Numbered from the stretch's first letter, positions 30,950-39,770 are shown. The stretch is 52,943 nt of DNA from Acidimicrobiales bacterium (GCA_036491125.1 DASXCO010000189.1:1-52943), one strand, 5' to 3'. The notes: generated by a model from the sequence alone, not told the origin. Program-made: numbers and translations.

Positions 30950-32602
30950 ATGGAACGGGAGCCGACGGCGACCCAGCCACGGGCGACCGATCTGTCTGTC
31001 ATCATCCCGACGCGCGACCGCTGGTCGATTCTCGGCAGGACGCTCGAGGCTCTTGGTCGCCAGACGGTGTCGGGGTTCGAGACCATAGTCGTGGTCGACG
31101 GGACAGATCAGCGCCCTCCGGCCCTTGGTGATGTGCGGATCGTCGTACAGGACCACAGGGGTCCGGGGGCGGCAAGGAATACGGGAGTGCGGGCCACCGA
31201 CCGGTCCCTCGTCCTGTTTCTCGGTGACGACATGGTCCCGAGCGCTGAGATGATCGAGCGCCACCTGGCCGGGCACCGAACCCATGGGAGACTCTGCGAT
31301 GCCGTGCTTGGACACGTCGACTGGCACCGGGACGTCCCTCGAAATCGCGTGGCACGCTGGTTGGACTCTTCGGGGACGCAGTTCGACTATCCGAACATCG
31401 ATGGCGAGGAGGCGGGCTGGGGCCGGTTCTACTCCTGCAACGCATCCCTCAAGCGCTCGTTCTTCCTTGATGCCGGGGGCTTCGACGAGGACTTCGAGTT
31501 CGACTACGAGGACCTTGATTGCGCCTACCGCATGGACCAGCGGGGCCTCGTGCTCTGGTACGAGCCCGGTGCCGTCGCCTACCACCTCCATCCTTACGAC
31601 TTCGAACGGCTGGCCCGCCGGTACGAGAGCAGGGCTCGTGCCGAGCGGATGATGGAAGCGAAGCACCCCTGGTTCTCCCCGTGGTTCGCCAATCTCATCC
31701 TCGCTGCCGACGCCGAGCGCCACGTATCGCACTTGTGGCCGCTCGTTGCCGACCGTGTGCCGAAGCAGTGGGCCCGGGCCTCGCAGGTGGCCCAGCGTCG
31801 CGAGAGCACCTGGTTTCATCAGCAGCTGGCGAGCCGGTTTCTCGCCGTGTGGGAAGGCGAAGAAGACCTTGCCGATCTCAAGGCGTATCTGGGCGACGAG
31901 TTTGACCTCCAGACGCTGTGGAGCCACGAGAACGCCGTCGACGAGGAGGAGCGCCGGGCACCCGATGAGGGGACTTTCTATCGAACCAGCGACATGTACC
32001 TCTACGACCTGACCGCCTTTGCGATGACTGGAACGAAACGTCCGTATCTGGCAGCGCTCCGCCAGTGTGTACCCGCGCCCGCTCGAGTCCTCGACTACGG
32101 CTGCGGAATTGGAAGCGACGGTCTGCGCCTGACTCCCGGCGGCTATCAGATGGCCTTCGCCGATTTCGACAACCCGAGCACCCGCTATTTGCGGTGGCGG
32201 CTGCGGCGACGGGGGATCGACGCACCCGTCTACGATCTTGACAGGGAGGTGCCGGGAGGTTTCGACGCCGTTTACGCGTTCGATGTCATCGAGCACACCG
32301 ATGACCCGTTGAGCTTTCTACGCGAAGTCGAACGGCTCGCCGAGGTTGTCGCTGTCAACCTCCTGGAGCCTGACCCCGCCGATACTCACCTGCACAGGCC
32401 GCTCCCGATCGGAACCATCCTCGACAGGGCCACCGAAGGTGGATTGCTGCACTATCGGAAGTATCACCGGCGTTCCCACCTGGTGATCTACCGGTCGGCC
32501 GGCTTCAACCGCCTGCGCTCCCGGGGCGAACGACTGATCGGTGCGACGGCCGCTCACCTCGATGGCTTTGGTCCTCGGATTCGACAGGTGCTGACCGGAT
32601 GA
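30950..32602 (+). CDS. Bifunctional glycosyltransferase family 2 / methyltransferase
   Basis: 550 residues from ATG 30950. An open frame from 30854 overlaps the oxygenase gene and is rejected. Residues 10-300 are a GT2 domain: LSVIIPTRDRWSIL, TIVVVDGTDQ, GAARNTGVRATDRSLVLF, GDDMVPSAE (metal site, Asp93-94), and FDEDFEFDYEDLDCAYRMDQ as acceptor motif. Residues 345-550 are a class I methyltransferase: ARVLDYGCGIGSDGLRL (motif I), FADFDNPSTRYL, and FDAVYAFDVIEHTDDPLSFL. Joining the two suggests transfer of a sugar followed by its methylation, or a methyl cap that ends chain growth. That order is inference. Both active-site sets look intact. Confidence 0.87.
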   Translation: MEREPTATQPRATDLSVIIPTRDRWSILGRTLEALGRQTVSGFETIVVVDGTDQRPPALGDVRIVVQDHRGPGAARNTGVRATDRSLVLFLGDDMVPSAEMIERHLAGHRTHGRLCDAVLGHVDWHRDVPRNRVARWLDSSGTQFDYPNIDGEEAGWGRFYSCNASLKRSFFLDAGGFDEDFEFDYEDLDCAYRMDQRGLVLWYEPGAVAYHLHPYDFERLARRYESRARAERMMEAKHPWFSPWFANLILAADAERHVSHLWPLVADRVPKQWARASQVAQRRESTWFHQQLASRFLAVWEGEEDLADLKAYLGDEFDLQTLWSHENAVDEEERRAPDEGTFYRTSDMYLYDLTAFAMTGTKRPYLAALRQCVPAPARVLDYGCGIGSDGLRLTPGGYQMAFADFDNPSTRYLRWRLRRRGIDAPVYDLDREVPGGFDAVYAFDVIEHTDDPLSFLREVERLAEVVAVNLLEPDPADTHLHRPLPIGTILDRATEGGLLHYRKYHRRSHLVIYRSAGFNRLRSRGERLIGATAAHLDGFGPRIRQVLTG

Positions 32603-32682
32603 GCACTGCTTCTTTCCCGTGATGGAGGCTCTCCGCTAATGCGTCGGACACGGCTTCCGTGGCAGCCTTGTGGCCCCGCCTG

Positions 32683-32691
32683 TGCTATGTT
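32683..32691 (+). promoter_or_regulatory. Extended -10 promoter of the first GH5 gene
   Basis: TGCTATGTT gives an extended -10 (TGn before TATGTT, 32686-32691). Transcription would start near 32698, giving a ~27-nt leader to GTG 32725 with GGGGAG (32715-32720). This placement is why I prefer the start at 32725 over the GTG at 32659, which would lie upstream of the promoter. Confidence 0.45.
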
Positions 32692-32724
32692 CGCCGCTCC
32701 TTCGTGAGCACGCTGGGGAGCGGT

Positions 32725-34077
32725 GTGAAGTTTCGATCCGAAGCCGTTTGGGTTGATCCACCTCGACACCCACGTCGATCGATGCCAGCTGTGGTGGCGG
32801 CGCTCTTGCTGCTGTCAGTGGCATTGGTGTCAGCGTCGGTTCGGTCGTCACCCGCTCTGGGCCCGCCTCAACGCGTCCTGGCGGGCAACATCGCCAGCCT
32901 ACCGAGCTCGAGCATGGCTGTTCCCTCCAACCAGGGTGCCCCGATCACTCTCGTCCCCTCCCCGATGCAGGGGGGCGGAACGACTTCAGAGCCCCCTGCG
33001 TCACGGCTCCCGAGCACATCATCTGCGGTACATTCTCAGGCTCCGGCGGCAAGCATCGCCCAGGCAGCCGTGTCGGTCGTGAGAGGACCGCTTAAGACCG
33101 AGGGAAACCTCATTCTCGACGGCCTCGGACACCCACTCACGCTGCGTGGCGTTGTCAGTGATTGGTTGGACTGGCAGCCGTCGATCGCGAATTTCTCGCC
33201 GCTCGATGACTCGAGCATCGGCCGGATGAAGCAATGGGGCGCCAATACCGTGCGTGTCCTTCTCAGTGAGGAGTTCTGGAACTCCAACGACTGTCAATTC
33301 GTGCCTTCCTATGCCGCCAATGTGGACCGTGTCGTGGAGTCGATCACCTCCCGGGGAATGGTTGCTCTGCTCAATCTGCACAACAACGCTCGACACCCAT
33401 GCCAGCCATCCAACCAGCAGCGGATGGCGGACTACCCTGGCTCGGTTGCGTTCTGGCAATCAGTTGCCAATCGTTACCGGACCAACCCTCTCGTGGCCTT
33501 CGATCTGTACAACGAGCCTCACGACATCACCTGGTCGCAATGGCTCAACGGGGGGACCCTCGTCGACTCTGATGGTGTCGTCTGGCAAGCGGCCGGAATG
33601 CAGCAGCTGTACGACGCGGTGCGTAGCCAGGGCGCGTTGAACCTGGTCTTCGCCAGCGGTAACCAGTGGGGGAACCTCCCGCCGCCCGACAACTATCTCC
33701 ATGGGTTCAACATCGTGTACGCGGCCCACTACTACACGTGTTCCAGCGCGCCGGCCACGAGCTGCACGACCCCGGACCCGTACAATCCTGCCCCTCCCGG
33801 CCAGCGACTGGACGCATGGACACCGACCACCAAAGGCCACGCGGTAGTGGTGACCGAGTTCGGTTGGCCCGACCCAACGAGCGGTACCTATAACCAGAAC
33901 GTGATTAACTGGGCCGAGTCCCGACACGTAGGTTGGACGGCCTACGGGTGGTACACCGGGATTGCAGGGGGTAAAGCAGCGTTCGGCATTCTCAATGACA
34001 TGAACACCTTCGAACCGACGCCTTCCGGAGTTCCAGTCAAGGCAGGTATAGAGAAGGGCTTGTTCGGCCTTCCCTGA
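32725..34077 (+). CDS. Secreted GH5 cellulase-family glycoside hydrolase (paralogue A)
   Basis: 450 residues from GTG 32725. A hydrophobic segment (about 20-40, PAVVAALLLLSVALVSASV) is a signal peptide or anchor, followed by a ~90-residue Ser/Pro/Thr-rich linker. The GH5 barrel begins near residue 120 (LKTEGNLILDGLGHPLTLRG) and has MKQWGANTVRVLLSEE, ALLNLHNN, the acid/base Glu264 in AFDLYNEPHD, HYYTC and the nucleophile Glu378 in VVVTEFGWPD. It belongs to clan GH-A; substrate could be cellulose, mannan or another beta-glucan. Cysteine pairs (NDCQF, HPCQP, YTCSS, TSCTT) suggest extracellular disulfides. It is related to the GH5 gene at 38019, which differs by an added carbohydrate-binding-like domain. 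Confidence 0.88.
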   Translation: MKFRSEAVWVDPPRHPRRSMPAVVAALLLLSVALVSASVRSSPALGPPQRVLAGNIASLPSSSMAVPSNQGAPITLVPSPMQGGGTTSEPPASRLPSTSSAVHSQAPAASIAQAAVSVVRGPLKTEGNLILDGLGHPLTLRGVVSDWLDWQPSIANFSPLDDSSIGRMKQWGANTVRVLLSEEFWNSNDCQFVPSYAANVDRVVESITSRGMVALLNLHNNARHPCQPSNQQRMADYPGSVAFWQSVANRYRTNPLVAFDLYNEPHDITWSQWLNGGTLVDSDGVVWQAAGMQQLYDAVRSQGALNLVFASGNQWGNLPPPDNYLHGFNIVYAAHYYTCSSAPATSCTTPDPYNPAPPGQRLDAWTPTTKGHAVVVTEFGWPDPTSGTYNQNVINWAESRHVGWTAYGWYTGIAGGKAAFGILNDMNTFEPTPSGVPVKAGIEKGLFGLP

Positions 34078-34082
34078 TCCTC

Positions 34083-34991
34083 ATGTCCCCTCGAATTGAA
34101 GTCGTGATCCTCGCCCACGACCATCGGGACGCGCTCGAAGAGCTTATCGGCAACGTACAGTTCTTCGTTCCCGAGGCAGAGGTCGTCGTGTTCAATGGCG
34201 GAACCGACGAGGGCCTGACCGTTGGGTTAGGGGTGGATGTCTGTCCCCATTCGATCCCGCTCAGGCTCGGCAACCTCGTCCCCTTTCACTGGGGGGTCCA
34301 GCAGTGGATGCGCGAAGCAGGCGTGCCATTCGACTTCTTGGTGGTTCTCGATTCTGATCAGCTGTTCGTGCGTCATGGCTTTGCGGAGTTCCTTGAGGCG
34401 ACGATGGTCAACAGCGAATTCATGGCAGGGGGCTACCTCGAAGTGCCGGCTCGTCACTACCCAGACTGGGATGAGGTCCGTCGCATCAACTACTCGTGGA
34501 AACGCTATTGGGAGCCGCTCTACGGGCTACCCCACCCGGCGTGGGGATTCAACCCGGGAACAGTGTTTCGGCGAGAGTATCTGGACCGTGTCTCCCGGTT
34601 TGCAAACGCGCAAAAGATATTGAAGGTCGCCTCGCGCTCACGAATCTATGGAATCGAGGAGTTCGTGTTTTCGACATTAGCCGGGCGCCTCGGATGCAAT
34701 CCCATCCGGCATCCTGGATCGTGCGGCCTGGTGAGCGGATACCCGTCGCCAGAAACGTTCGCGCGCTGCCTCAAGGACCCGGATGTCTTCTTGATTCATA
34801 AGGTCCACATGGAGATGGACGCCCCAGACCGGCAGGTCATCCGGGAGCTACGAAACGGTGGAGACCCCGATGTGGGCTTGCTCGCCAGGTTCTCGGAGGA
34901 GCATGGCCGACCGGAACCCGGAGCGACGCCAACCTGGTCTGCCAGCACACGCGCACGGCTGAAGGATCTGTACTTCCAGGTGCTTCCCTGA
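34083..34991 (+). CDS. Putative GT-A-type glycosyltransferase of unassigned family
   Basis: 302 residues from ATG 34083, 5 nt after the GH5 gene, with no clear ribosome site. It starts RIEVVILAHDHRDALEELIG and has a DxD-like motif FLVVLDSDQLFVRHGF (residues 85-100), then YLEVPARHYPDW, WGFNPGTVFRREYLDRV and IYGIEEFVFSTLAGRLGC. The order (N-terminal strand, DSD, a GF-N-PGT loop, a final EE) fits a GT-A fold with metal-dependent transfer, but I cannot assign a GT family. It resembles core-2/GT14-like enzymes only loosely. It has a TTA leucine codon and visibly lower GC than neighbours, hinting at a separate origin. Confidence 0.7.
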   Translation: MSPRIEVVILAHDHRDALEELIGNVQFFVPEAEVVVFNGGTDEGLTVGLGVDVCPHSIPLRLGNLVPFHWGVQQWMREAGVPFDFLVVLDSDQLFVRHGFAEFLEATMVNSEFMAGGYLEVPARHYPDWDEVRRINYSWKRYWEPLYGLPHPAWGFNPGTVFRREYLDRVSRFANAQKILKVASRSRIYGIEEFVFSTLAGRLGCNPIRHPGSCGLVSGYPSPETFARCLKDPDVFLIHKVHMEMDAPDRQVIRELRNGGDPDVGLLARFSEEHGRPEPGATPTWSASTRARLKDLYFQVLP

Positions 34992-34996
34992 GTGAA

Positions 34997-35012
34997 GCTC
35001 CATCGAGGGAGC
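34997..35012. terminator. Small hairpin between convergent genes
   Basis: GCTCC and GGAGC form a 5-bp stem around a 6-nt loop in the 31-bp gap between the convergent genes ending at 34991 and 35023. It is weak and has no T-run, but could serve both directions. Confidence 0.3.
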
Positions 35013-35022
35013 ACGGCACCGA

Positions 35023-35997
35023 CTACAGGCCAAAAGGCGACGAGTGGTGATCCAGCTCGGCGCGATACCACGCGATCGTCCGTTCGAGCCCGGCCTCCAG
35101 CGAATGGCTGGGGACGTAGCCGAGGAGGTCCCTGGTCTTCCTGGTATCGCTGTACATGCGAGGTATCTCGGTCGGACGATCGGGCAGAGCCCCGAACTCG
35201 GCAGCAATCGGGTTGCCCATGAGATCGAGGATTGTCCTGGCGAGGTCGCGCATGGAGACCTCTTGTCCTCCGCCGAGGTTGACGACCTGACCCTCCAAGC
35301 CAGGTGCGGTGGCAGCCCGGACAAACCCGTCCGCCAGGTCTTCGGCGAAGTTGAACTCTCGGGTTTGGAAGCCCTGGGTCATCGCCAGGCGCTCCTTCCT
35401 AAGGCCCTTGACGACGATCTCCGGGACTATCCGATCGGGGCTCTGGGCCGGCCCATACGCGTTAAACGGCCTGACCACCACGATTGGCCAACCTCTCCCA
35501 AGGTGGAACATCCGGCCGAACCGCTCCCCGGCGTACTTGCTCACGGAGTAGGGCGAGAGCGGGTTGACCGTGGCATCCTCGGCGAAGGGAACGGGCACGT
35601 CACCGTAGACCTCGCTGGTGCTCGTGTAGACAAACCGTCGGTAACCCGTGGACGCAAGAGCCTGCAGGAGGTTCACGGTGCCGTGCACGTTGGTTTGGAC
35701 GCACTCGTCCACTCGCTGCCAGGACTTACCGACGTGTGTGTAGGCGCCAAGATGGAAGACGACCTGAGGCCTGACCGTCTCAGCCAGCACCGCCATTGCA
35801 GTTGGATCGGTCAGGCTGCCCTCGTGCAAGTTGATCCGCTCCCGCAGATCGAGGAGCCGAACCGGATAGACGGACGATACGGTGCTGGTGAGGGCATGAA
35901 CCTCTGCCTCATCGTCGACGAGTCGGCGAACGAGGTGGGAGCCGATGAAGCCGGTGGCGCCTGTTACGAGGACACGGGCACCGACGAGCTCAGCCAA
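35023..35997 (-). CDS. NAD-dependent sugar epimerase/dehydratase (extended SDR)
   Basis: 324 residues from TTG 35997, chosen for a perfect AAGGAG 7 nt upstream although it overlaps the preceding gene by 34 nt. Features: nucleotide loop GATGFIGS (13-20), FHLGAYTHVGKSW, TSTSEVYGDVP, catalytic YxxxK Tyr150/Lys154 in SPYSVSKYAGE, RPFNAYGP and MYSDTRKTRDLLGY. The pattern matches GDP-mannose dehydratase- or CDP-glucose dehydratase/epimerase-like SDRs. Next to a sugar nucleotidyltransferase it probably converts the nucleotide sugar made by that enzyme. Exact base and sugar are not determined. Confidence 0.88.
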   Translation of the reverse strand: MAELVGARVLVTGATGFIGSHLVRRLVDDEAEVHALTSTVSSVYPVRLLDLRERINLHEGSLTDPTAMAVLAETVRPQVVFHLGAYTHVGKSWQRVDECVQTNVHGTVNLLQALASTGYRRFVYTSTSEVYGDVPVPFAEDATVNPLSPYSVSKYAGERFGRMFHLGRGWPIVVVRPFNAYGPAQSPDRIVPEIVVKGLRKERLAMTQGFQTREFNFAEDLADGFVRAATAPGLEGQVVNLGGGQEVSMRDLARTILDLMGNPIAAEFGALPDRPTEIPRMYSDTRKTRDLLGYVPSHSLEAGLERTIAWYRAELDHHSSPFGL

Positions 35998-36698
35998 GGT
36001 CCATCTCCTTCGCTACATAGTGCACTCAGCTCGAGCGCATCTTTGTATGTGTCCATTGAGCGCCAGAAGCCGTTATGACGGTAGGCGTACAGCTCGCCCG
36101 CGGCGGCGAGGGACGGAAGAACTTCCCGCTCGAGGTCGTCACCTGCCCAATGCTCGAACGCCCGCTCCTCGATTACGAGGAACCCGGCGTTGATCCAGTG
36201 GTCGACCAGCTTGGGTTTCTCCACGAACCGAACGACGCGACTCTCATCCGTGCACTCGACTGTGCCGTACGGAGACGGCAGGGGGACGGTGGTCACCGTG
36301 GCTGCGCCGGCGTGAGAGGCGTGGAATTGGAGCAGAGCGGGGATGTCGACTGCTCCCAGTCCATCTCCATATGTCGCGATGAAGGTGGTCCCGACTAGCG
36401 GGCGGCAGCCGGCGATCCGCCTGCCAGTGCCGGCGTCAACGCCCGTATCTAGAACCTCGACTGCCCACTGGCTGGGGAGCCGCGCGGCAAAGTCCACGAT
36501 TAGGTCACTCCGGAAGCCGGCGGCCAGCACGAACTCCTCGAATCCCTGCCCGGCGAAGATCTCCAGGAGGTGTCTCAGGATCGGGCGGTCGCCGACCTGG
36601 AGTAGCGGCTTGGGCAACTCCAGAGTGTGGGGATAGGCGCGGGTCCCCTTACCCCCGCAGAGGATGACCGTCTTGGGATGTTCAGTTGCAGGTGTCAT
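35964..36698 (-). CDS. Glucose-1-phosphate cytidylyltransferase-like nucleotidyltransferase
   Basis: 244 residues from ATG 36698, overlapping the upstream GT4 gene by 17 nt. A longer frame to 36806 is not needed. The N-terminus VILCGGKGTRAYPHTLELPKP is the pyrophosphorylase signature with its activating Arg and the catalytic Lys in ELPKPLL. It continues QVGDRPILRHLLEIFAGQGF, LAAGFRSDLI, SPYGTVE, VEKPKLVDHWINAGFLVIE and NGFWRSMDTYKD. The FWxxMDTxxD ending is typical of RfbF glucose-1-phosphate cytidylyltransferases, so CDP-glucose is the best guess. Product sugar is probably modified by the overlapping SDR gene. Confidence 0.85.
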   Translation of the reverse strand: MTPATEHPKTVILCGGKGTRAYPHTLELPKPLLQVGDRPILRHLLEIFAGQGFEEFVLAAGFRSDLIVDFAARLPSQWAVEVLDTGVDAGTGRRIAGCRPLVGTTFIATYGDGLGAVDIPALLQFHASHAGAATVTTVPLPSPYGTVECTDESRVVRFVEKPKLVDHWINAGFLVIEERAFEHWAGDDLEREVLPSLAAAGELYAYRHNGFWRSMDTYKDALELSALCSEGDGPWLSSSVPVSS

Positions 36699-37869
36699 GG
36701 GCAGGGATCCGAAACGACCGACGACTGGCCGTGGTGGCTTCGTAGACATTCTCGTGGGCGGGGCCGATGACCTCCTTCCAGTCCCAACGACGGGCGTGTC
36801 GGGCACAGTGGGCTGGCGTGGCCGGACTTGCGGCCAGGTCGATCACGTGGTCAAGCGCTGACGCCAGCGCAGCCACGTCCCCGTAGGGGACTGTCGCGCC
36901 GACCTCAGGTCGGTCGACGACCTCCGCGATGCCTCCAGCGGCGCTCCCGACCACTGGCGTGCCACACGCCATCGATTCAGCGAGCACGAGTCCGAACGCC
37001 TCGTGAAGTGACGGTAACACCGTCACCGTCGCATCGCGGTAGCGACGTGGCATCTCTCCCAGCTCCCCGACGCCCAGCACGTCTGTTGCTCCCAGCGCCA
37101 GCGTTGCGACGGCACGCGGACCATGCGGGCCATCGCCTTTGGTCGCCCACGAGGGGTCGCCGGGACCTGCGAGGATCAGCCGGGCGTCTGGCCGGCGGTC
37201 AATGAGCCGGGCCACAGCGGCCAGGGTGACGTCCACGCCCTTGCGCGCGTCGGCCGCATCTGCCGGGAAGAGGATCCGCGGCGGTCCAACGCGAGGACGG
37301 AGATCCGGTGTGAATTGATCCAGGCGAACTCCGGGCGCCACAATCTCTGGCAGCCGGCCGGTCAGATGCCTTGTCGCGTGAGCTGCGGACTGGCTGAGGG
37401 CGGTCACCGTCGTCGCCGCGCCGACGCCTCGTACGAAGTACTGAAGAGACAAGCCGCCCCGCTGCTTGAACTGCTCCACAGTCGGATGGCCGAGGACGGT
37501 GTAGACGACGCGCTGACCTGTGAGTCGCGCTCCGATCGCGGCCGTCGGGGTGAGGGCGTGGACAACGTCGAAGCGTTTGGCGGCGAGCGCTTGCATGGCC
37601 ACGACCCCGAATGTGTCGGCAGGCCTGAACGGGTGCTTCACTCCGGGGATCCGGGTGCGGTGCCGGAGGCGATGGGTGGTCACGCCTACCTCATCGGTGA
37701 CTGAGGGATGATCATAAGTGCCCGTGATCACGTGGACCTCATGACCCGCCCCCGAGAGGTACCAGCCAAGATCGTGCAGGTAGCGTTCAGCGCCTCGACG
37801 GACCTCGGGCCACGAGAATGGATGTACCAGAGCGACGCGGAGTCGCCTCACGTGCGCGGATCTTGCCAA
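36682..37869 (-). CDS. Glycosyltransferase family 4
   Basis: 395 residues from TTG 37869 with GGAAGG 7 nt upstream. GT-B features: ALVHPFSWPEVRRGAERYLHDLGWYL near the N-terminus, VVYTVLGHPTV, PRILFPADAADARKGVDVTL, LILAGPGDPSW and the donor-binding LHEAFGLVLAESMACGTPVV. Overlapping the nucleotidyltransferase, it heads a three-gene minus-strand operon (GT4, nucleotidyltransferase, SDR). It may therefore use the nucleotide sugar made by the next two genes (inference). Confidence 0.88.
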   Translation of the reverse strand: MARSAHVRRLRVALVHPFSWPEVRRGAERYLHDLGWYLSGAGHEVHVITGTYDHPSVTDEVGVTTHRLRHRTRIPGVKHPFRPADTFGVVAMQALAAKRFDVVHALTPTAAIGARLTGQRVVYTVLGHPTVEQFKQRGGLSLQYFVRGVGAATTVTALSQSAAHATRHLTGRLPEIVAPGVRLDQFTPDLRPRVGPPRILFPADAADARKGVDVTLAAVARLIDRRPDARLILAGPGDPSWATKGDGPHGPRAVATLALGATDVLGVGELGEMPRRYRDATVTVLPSLHEAFGLVLAESMACGTPVVGSAAGGIAEVVDRPEVGATVPYGDVAALASALDHVIDLAASPATPAHCARHARRWDWKEVIGPAHENVYEATTASRRSFRIPAHDTCN

Positions 37870-38018
37870 CTACCAGCCTTCCGGCAGAGCCGATTGGCCG
37901 GGGCGGCCTCGATGGCGGGAGTTTCCATGCTGTCTCGTGCTGTTCTGGGCGAGGCTGCGGGTTGCGGTCGCGAGTACCGGAGGGATATGACCCGCGGCGG
38001 CGAAGACTCTACCGATGG

Positions 38019-39767
38019 GTGGCCTCTCGCGCCCGGAAGCTCTTCGCCGCGTGGATGGATGCGGCCTGCCCGGTGTCGGCGTTGCAACCTGTTGACCGCC
38101 CGTCGGACAGTCGCTGCGGCACCGGCGTCTTCAGAACGTTCTGGGTGACGGCGTCGATGGTCCTGGCCATCGGCACCGCGCTCGTACTGGCCCTCGTCGT
38201 TGGGCAGGGCAAGGTCGATCGCGGAACGGAACCGGCCGTAGTAACCGGCCCGAGCCAGCCCAGCCCAGGGGGCCCCCCGACAACCGCCCCCCCGGGCCCA
38301 AATCTGCTTACACCGGTCCAGGTGGCCTTTCGTCCCGGTGTGGGGACCTGGGCGGGTACGGACGCTCGGCTCACCTGGGTCAACAGCCCCAGCCGGACGG
38401 GTGCGGGCGCGCTGGCTGTGGCGCCGTTGACTCCTGTAGCTCGTGCCGTCGCGGCCAGCTCCTGGAGCGGCCCCGGAACGTCTTCGCCGGCTGTGCCAGG
38501 GCAGGCCTACACCGGTTCGGCATGGGTGGCGGGAGCTGCCAATGGACTCCAAGCCGATGTCGTCTTGGTCTTTCGTTCAGCGTCCGGGACGCCGCTATCT
38601 AGCGTCTGGGGGCAGGCTACGCCGGCCATCGCCGGTGGTTGGGACCAAACCATTCCGGCTGTCGGGATCGCCCCGACGGGAAGCACGTTCGTAGAGATGG
38701 CAATCCTGTTCTGGCACGCAACCCAAAATGCCGTCGACTACGTCGACTCTCCCCTACTCACGACGACCCCATCGGGCTCGCCAGCCGTGATCGGCCCTCT
38801 CCACACGGCCGGCAATCAGATCCTCGATGCCAACGGCCGTGCTGTCGTCCTACGGGGCATACAACGGTACGGGCTCGAGTCGGACGGCCCCGACCCGAAC
38901 TTCAACGAGAACGACATCGCCCACGCCAAGCAGTGGGGGGCCAACCTCGTCCGGGTCTCCCTGGGGGAGGAGCGCTGGCTGGCTGGCAGCTGCGGTTACG
39001 ATCCCGCCTACACCACAAAAGTCGACAATATCGTCAAATGGGTCACGCAGCTGGGCATGGTTGCGGTGCTCGACCTCCATTTCAACGCCATCGCTCCCTG
39101 CTCGAGACCCGGGCTCCAGGAGATGGCCGATGCCCCAAACGCCATCACGTTCTGGCGGCAGGTGGCGCAGCGATACCGCTCTAACCCACTGGTCGCGTTC
39201 GAGCTCTACAACGAGCCTCATGACATCTCCGACGCCGTCTGGCGGAATGGAGGTCCCGTCAACCAGGCGGGCGTGACATTTGTCGCCGCAGGCATGCAGC
39301 AGCTCTACGACGCCGTGCGGAGCCAGGCGGCGAACAACCTCGTCTTCGTCAGCGGCAACCAATGGGCGACGCAGTTTCCGAGCACAGCCCCACTCGCTGG
39401 CTACAACATCGTGTACGGCGTCCATGCGTACACTTGTCCCGCCAATCCGCCGCCCACCTGCGGCAGCTCTGATCCCTACGATCCCCCGGCCCTCCTTAAT
39501 CCCTGGGTGTCGGTCGCTACCCGGGTTCCGGTCATGATCACCGAGTTCGGCTGGCCGGATCGCAATGACGGTCGGTACATGGCGAATGTCATCAAATTCG
39601 CTCAGGTCCACGGGTGGGGCTGGGTGGCATTTGCCTGGGACGGCAGCACATCGGGTCAGTTCGATCTGCTGGCCGACGTGGGCCCTGACGCCAACTACGT
39701 GCCCACCCCGTCGGGGATGGCCGTACTGGGAGGTTTGCTCAGCGGGGAGCCCCAGCAGACTCGCTAA
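38019..39767 (+). CDS. Membrane-anchored GH5 glycoside hydrolase with N-terminal CBM-like domain (paralogue B)
   Basis: 582 residues from GTG 38019; ATG 38055 is an alternative and frame extensions to 37818 overlap the divergent GT4 gene. A hydrophobic segment (about 41-61) likely acts as a signal anchor, followed by a Pro/Gly-rich linker. Residues ~95-250 are a beta-rich domain (FRPGVGTWAGTDARLTW, WSGPGTSSPAVPGQAYTGSAWV, VEMAILFWH) resembling family 4/9-type carbohydrate-binding jelly rolls. The GH5 barrel then has MVAVLDLHFN, acid/base Glu399 in AFELYNEPHD, VHAYTC and nucleophile Glu509 in MITEFGWPD. A TATGAC -10-like hexamer lies ~27 nt before the GTG. Related to the GH5 gene at 32725. Confidence 0.85.
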   Translation: MASRARKLFAAWMDAACPVSALQPVDRPSDSRCGTGVFRTFWVTASMVLAIGTALVLALVVGQGKVDRGTEPAVVTGPSQPSPGGPPTTAPPGPNLLTPVQVAFRPGVGTWAGTDARLTWVNSPSRTGAGALAVAPLTPVARAVAASSWSGPGTSSPAVPGQAYTGSAWVAGAANGLQADVVLVFRSASGTPLSSVWGQATPAIAGGWDQTIPAVGIAPTGSTFVEMAILFWHATQNAVDYVDSPLLTTTPSGSPAVIGPLHTAGNQILDANGRAVVLRGIQRYGLESDGPDPNFNENDIAHAKQWGANLVRVSLGEERWLAGSCGYDPAYTTKVDNIVKWVTQLGMVAVLDLHFNAIAPCSRPGLQEMADAPNAITFWRQVAQRYRSNPLVAFELYNEPHDISDAVWRNGGPVNQAGVTFVAAGMQQLYDAVRSQAANNLVFVSGNQWATQFPSTAPLAGYNIVYGVHAYTCPANPPPTCGSSDPYDPPALLNPWVSVATRVPVMITEFGWPDRNDGRYMANVIKFAQVHGWGWVAFAWDGSTSGQFDLLADVGPDANYVPTPSGMAVLGGLLSGEPQQTR

Positions 39768-39770
39768 GTC

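Noticed and set aside
30758-32296. A 512-residue minus-strand open frame antisense to the GT2-methyltransferase fusion
   Set aside because: It lies opposite a gene with intact GT2 and methyltransferase motifs, so it is an antisense artefact of GC bias.
35044-36078. A 344-residue plus-strand open frame over the SDR and nucleotidyltransferase genes
   Set aside because: The minus-strand genes have full catalytic motifs; this frame has none.
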